A stretch of DNA of 64,000 bases from DATARH01 sp036489765 (GTDB taxonomy: Bacteria; Pseudomonadota; Alphaproteobacteria; ATCC43930; CGMCC-115725), in contig DASXFE010000010.1 in NCBI GenBank assembly GCA_036489765.1, positions 1 through 64,000 on the forward strand. Reading direction: 5' to 3'. Below are positions 63,516-64,000 of this stretch, piece by piece; the first letter of the stretch is position 1; each line of letters begins with the position of its first letter. Both the position numbers and the translations under genes were made by a program. The notes below the pieces were generated by a model, which was given only the letters and a program-made list of their open reading frames with translations, did no database searches and was not told the origin of the DNA.

Positions 63516-64000
63516 CTACGCGGCGAGCGCGATGTGCTCTTTCGCGAAGCGCTGGACCATGCGGCGGTTGAACTCGCGCTGGACCGGGAGCTTGCCGGAA
63601 ACCGTGCATGGGATCTTGCCTGCGATGGTTACGGCGGTCGCGGTGACGGCGTCGACGCCGTAAAGGTCGAGGTCGCCGAGGATCATCGGCGCGAACGCCG
63701 CGTCCTTGCGCAGTTCGGCGCCAATCTCGGTGAGGGCGGCGGAAACGTGGTCGAGGTCCTGGTCGGGGGCGACCGTCACGGCGACCGTCGCGTTGCCGAT
63801 GCCGCGATTGGTGTTGGTGATCGTCGCGATCGAGCTGAATGGGATGATGTGTAGGGCTCCGTCGGCCGCGCGCAGCCGCAAGGTGCGGATCGACAGATCC
63901 TCGACCTTGCCAGTGAGCCCGGCGACGGTGACGCCGTCGCCGACCTGGATCGTGTTTTCGATCAGGATGAACATCCCCGTGATGATGTCGTGGACGAGCG
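63516..64000 (-). CDS. Mechanosensitive channel MscS-family protein, C-terminal part, cut by window edge
   Basis: The frame is open through base 64000, so only the last 161 residues are visible. LVHDIITGMFILIENTIQVGDGVTVAGLTGKVEDLSIRTLRLRAADG, read in parts, is the MscS beta domain following the pore helix TM3, with the family wording D-x-I-x-G-x-F-I-L-x-E. A cytosolic alpha-beta vestibule follows. Such channels open on membrane tension to release solutes. The ATG at 63974 is internal. Upstream membrane helices lie outside the window. Confidence 0.85.
   Translation of the reverse strand, partial: LVHDIITGMFILIENTIQVGDGVTVAGLTGKVEDLSIRTLRLRAADGALHIIPFSSIATITNTNRGIGNATVAVTVAPDQDLDHVSAALTEIGAELRKDAAFAPMILGDLDLYGVDAVTATAVTIAGKIPCTVSGKLPVQREFNRRMVQRFAKEHIALAA

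Overview
The window is high-GC DNA of an alphaproteobacterium. The evidence is the adjacent hslV-hslU pair, a large-type NAD-glutamate dehydrogenase start, the Lon-like AAA_32 protease, extragenic palindromes of the kinds common in Rhizobiales and Rhodospirillales, and a soil-type set of small-molecule catabolic genes (hydantoinase, MmgE/PrpD, amidohydrolases, CaiB, fumarylacetoacetase). I cannot name the genus. I saw no tRNA, rRNA, complete insertion sequence, integrase or CRISPR array.

Layout. 1-6640: housekeeping genes: the 5' end of NAD-glutamate dehydrogenase, a CHASE2 adenylate cyclase, a 67-residue protein, glgC and hslUV. 6838-9643: a surface-glycan-like trio of ChW-repeat protein, SAM methyltransferase and GT4 glycosyltransferase. 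10075-17307: an OmpR-type regulator with a degenerate receiver, then a tightly overlapping type I secretion pair (ABC exporter with a Cys-less C39-like domain, HlyD adaptor) and a 926-residue Sel1-repeat protein. 17346-26000: a two-gene biosynthetic operon of a 2418-residue fully reducing type I PKS without thioesterase and a PLP alpha-oxoamine synthase starting 6 bp later. 26271-27144: a receiver-domain remnant and a secreted His/Gly/Trp-rich protein.

27145-36709: a minus-strand run with a UspA-like protein, Lon-like protease, EthD-like barrel protein, cyclase-family hydrolase and amidohydrolase, then a plus-strand orphan CoxL-like molybdenum hydroxylase subunit with an FkbM methyltransferase. 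36719-53323: a catabolic region with hydantoinase/oxoprolinase B and A, amidohydrolase, enolase-superfamily enzyme, acyl-CoA synthetase, CaiB CoA-transferase, cupin, S51 peptidase, VOC protein, PrsW-like membrane protease, MFS exporter and fumarylacetoacetase. Extragenic palindromes separate many of its units. 53603-57233: a phosphorelay of sensor kinase, double receiver and REC-kinase. 57172-63361: a second catabolic group with P1 peptidase, amidohydrolase plus MFS importer, flavoprotein, a truncated amidohydrolase and MmgE/PrpD. The right edge cuts an MscS channel gene.

The strongest candidate for a little-described system is the PKS plus alpha-oxoamine synthase pair. By analogy with fungal Fum1/Fum8 it could release a reduced polyketide by decarboxylative condensation with an amino acid, giving a sphingoid-base-like amino ketone. 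The AT motif suggests malonyl-CoA extension, and the embedded C-methyltransferase looks inactive. The type I secretion/Sel1 operon next door, with no recognisable cargo or TolC partner, is the second candidate. All calls come from reading the sequence; no database search was run.
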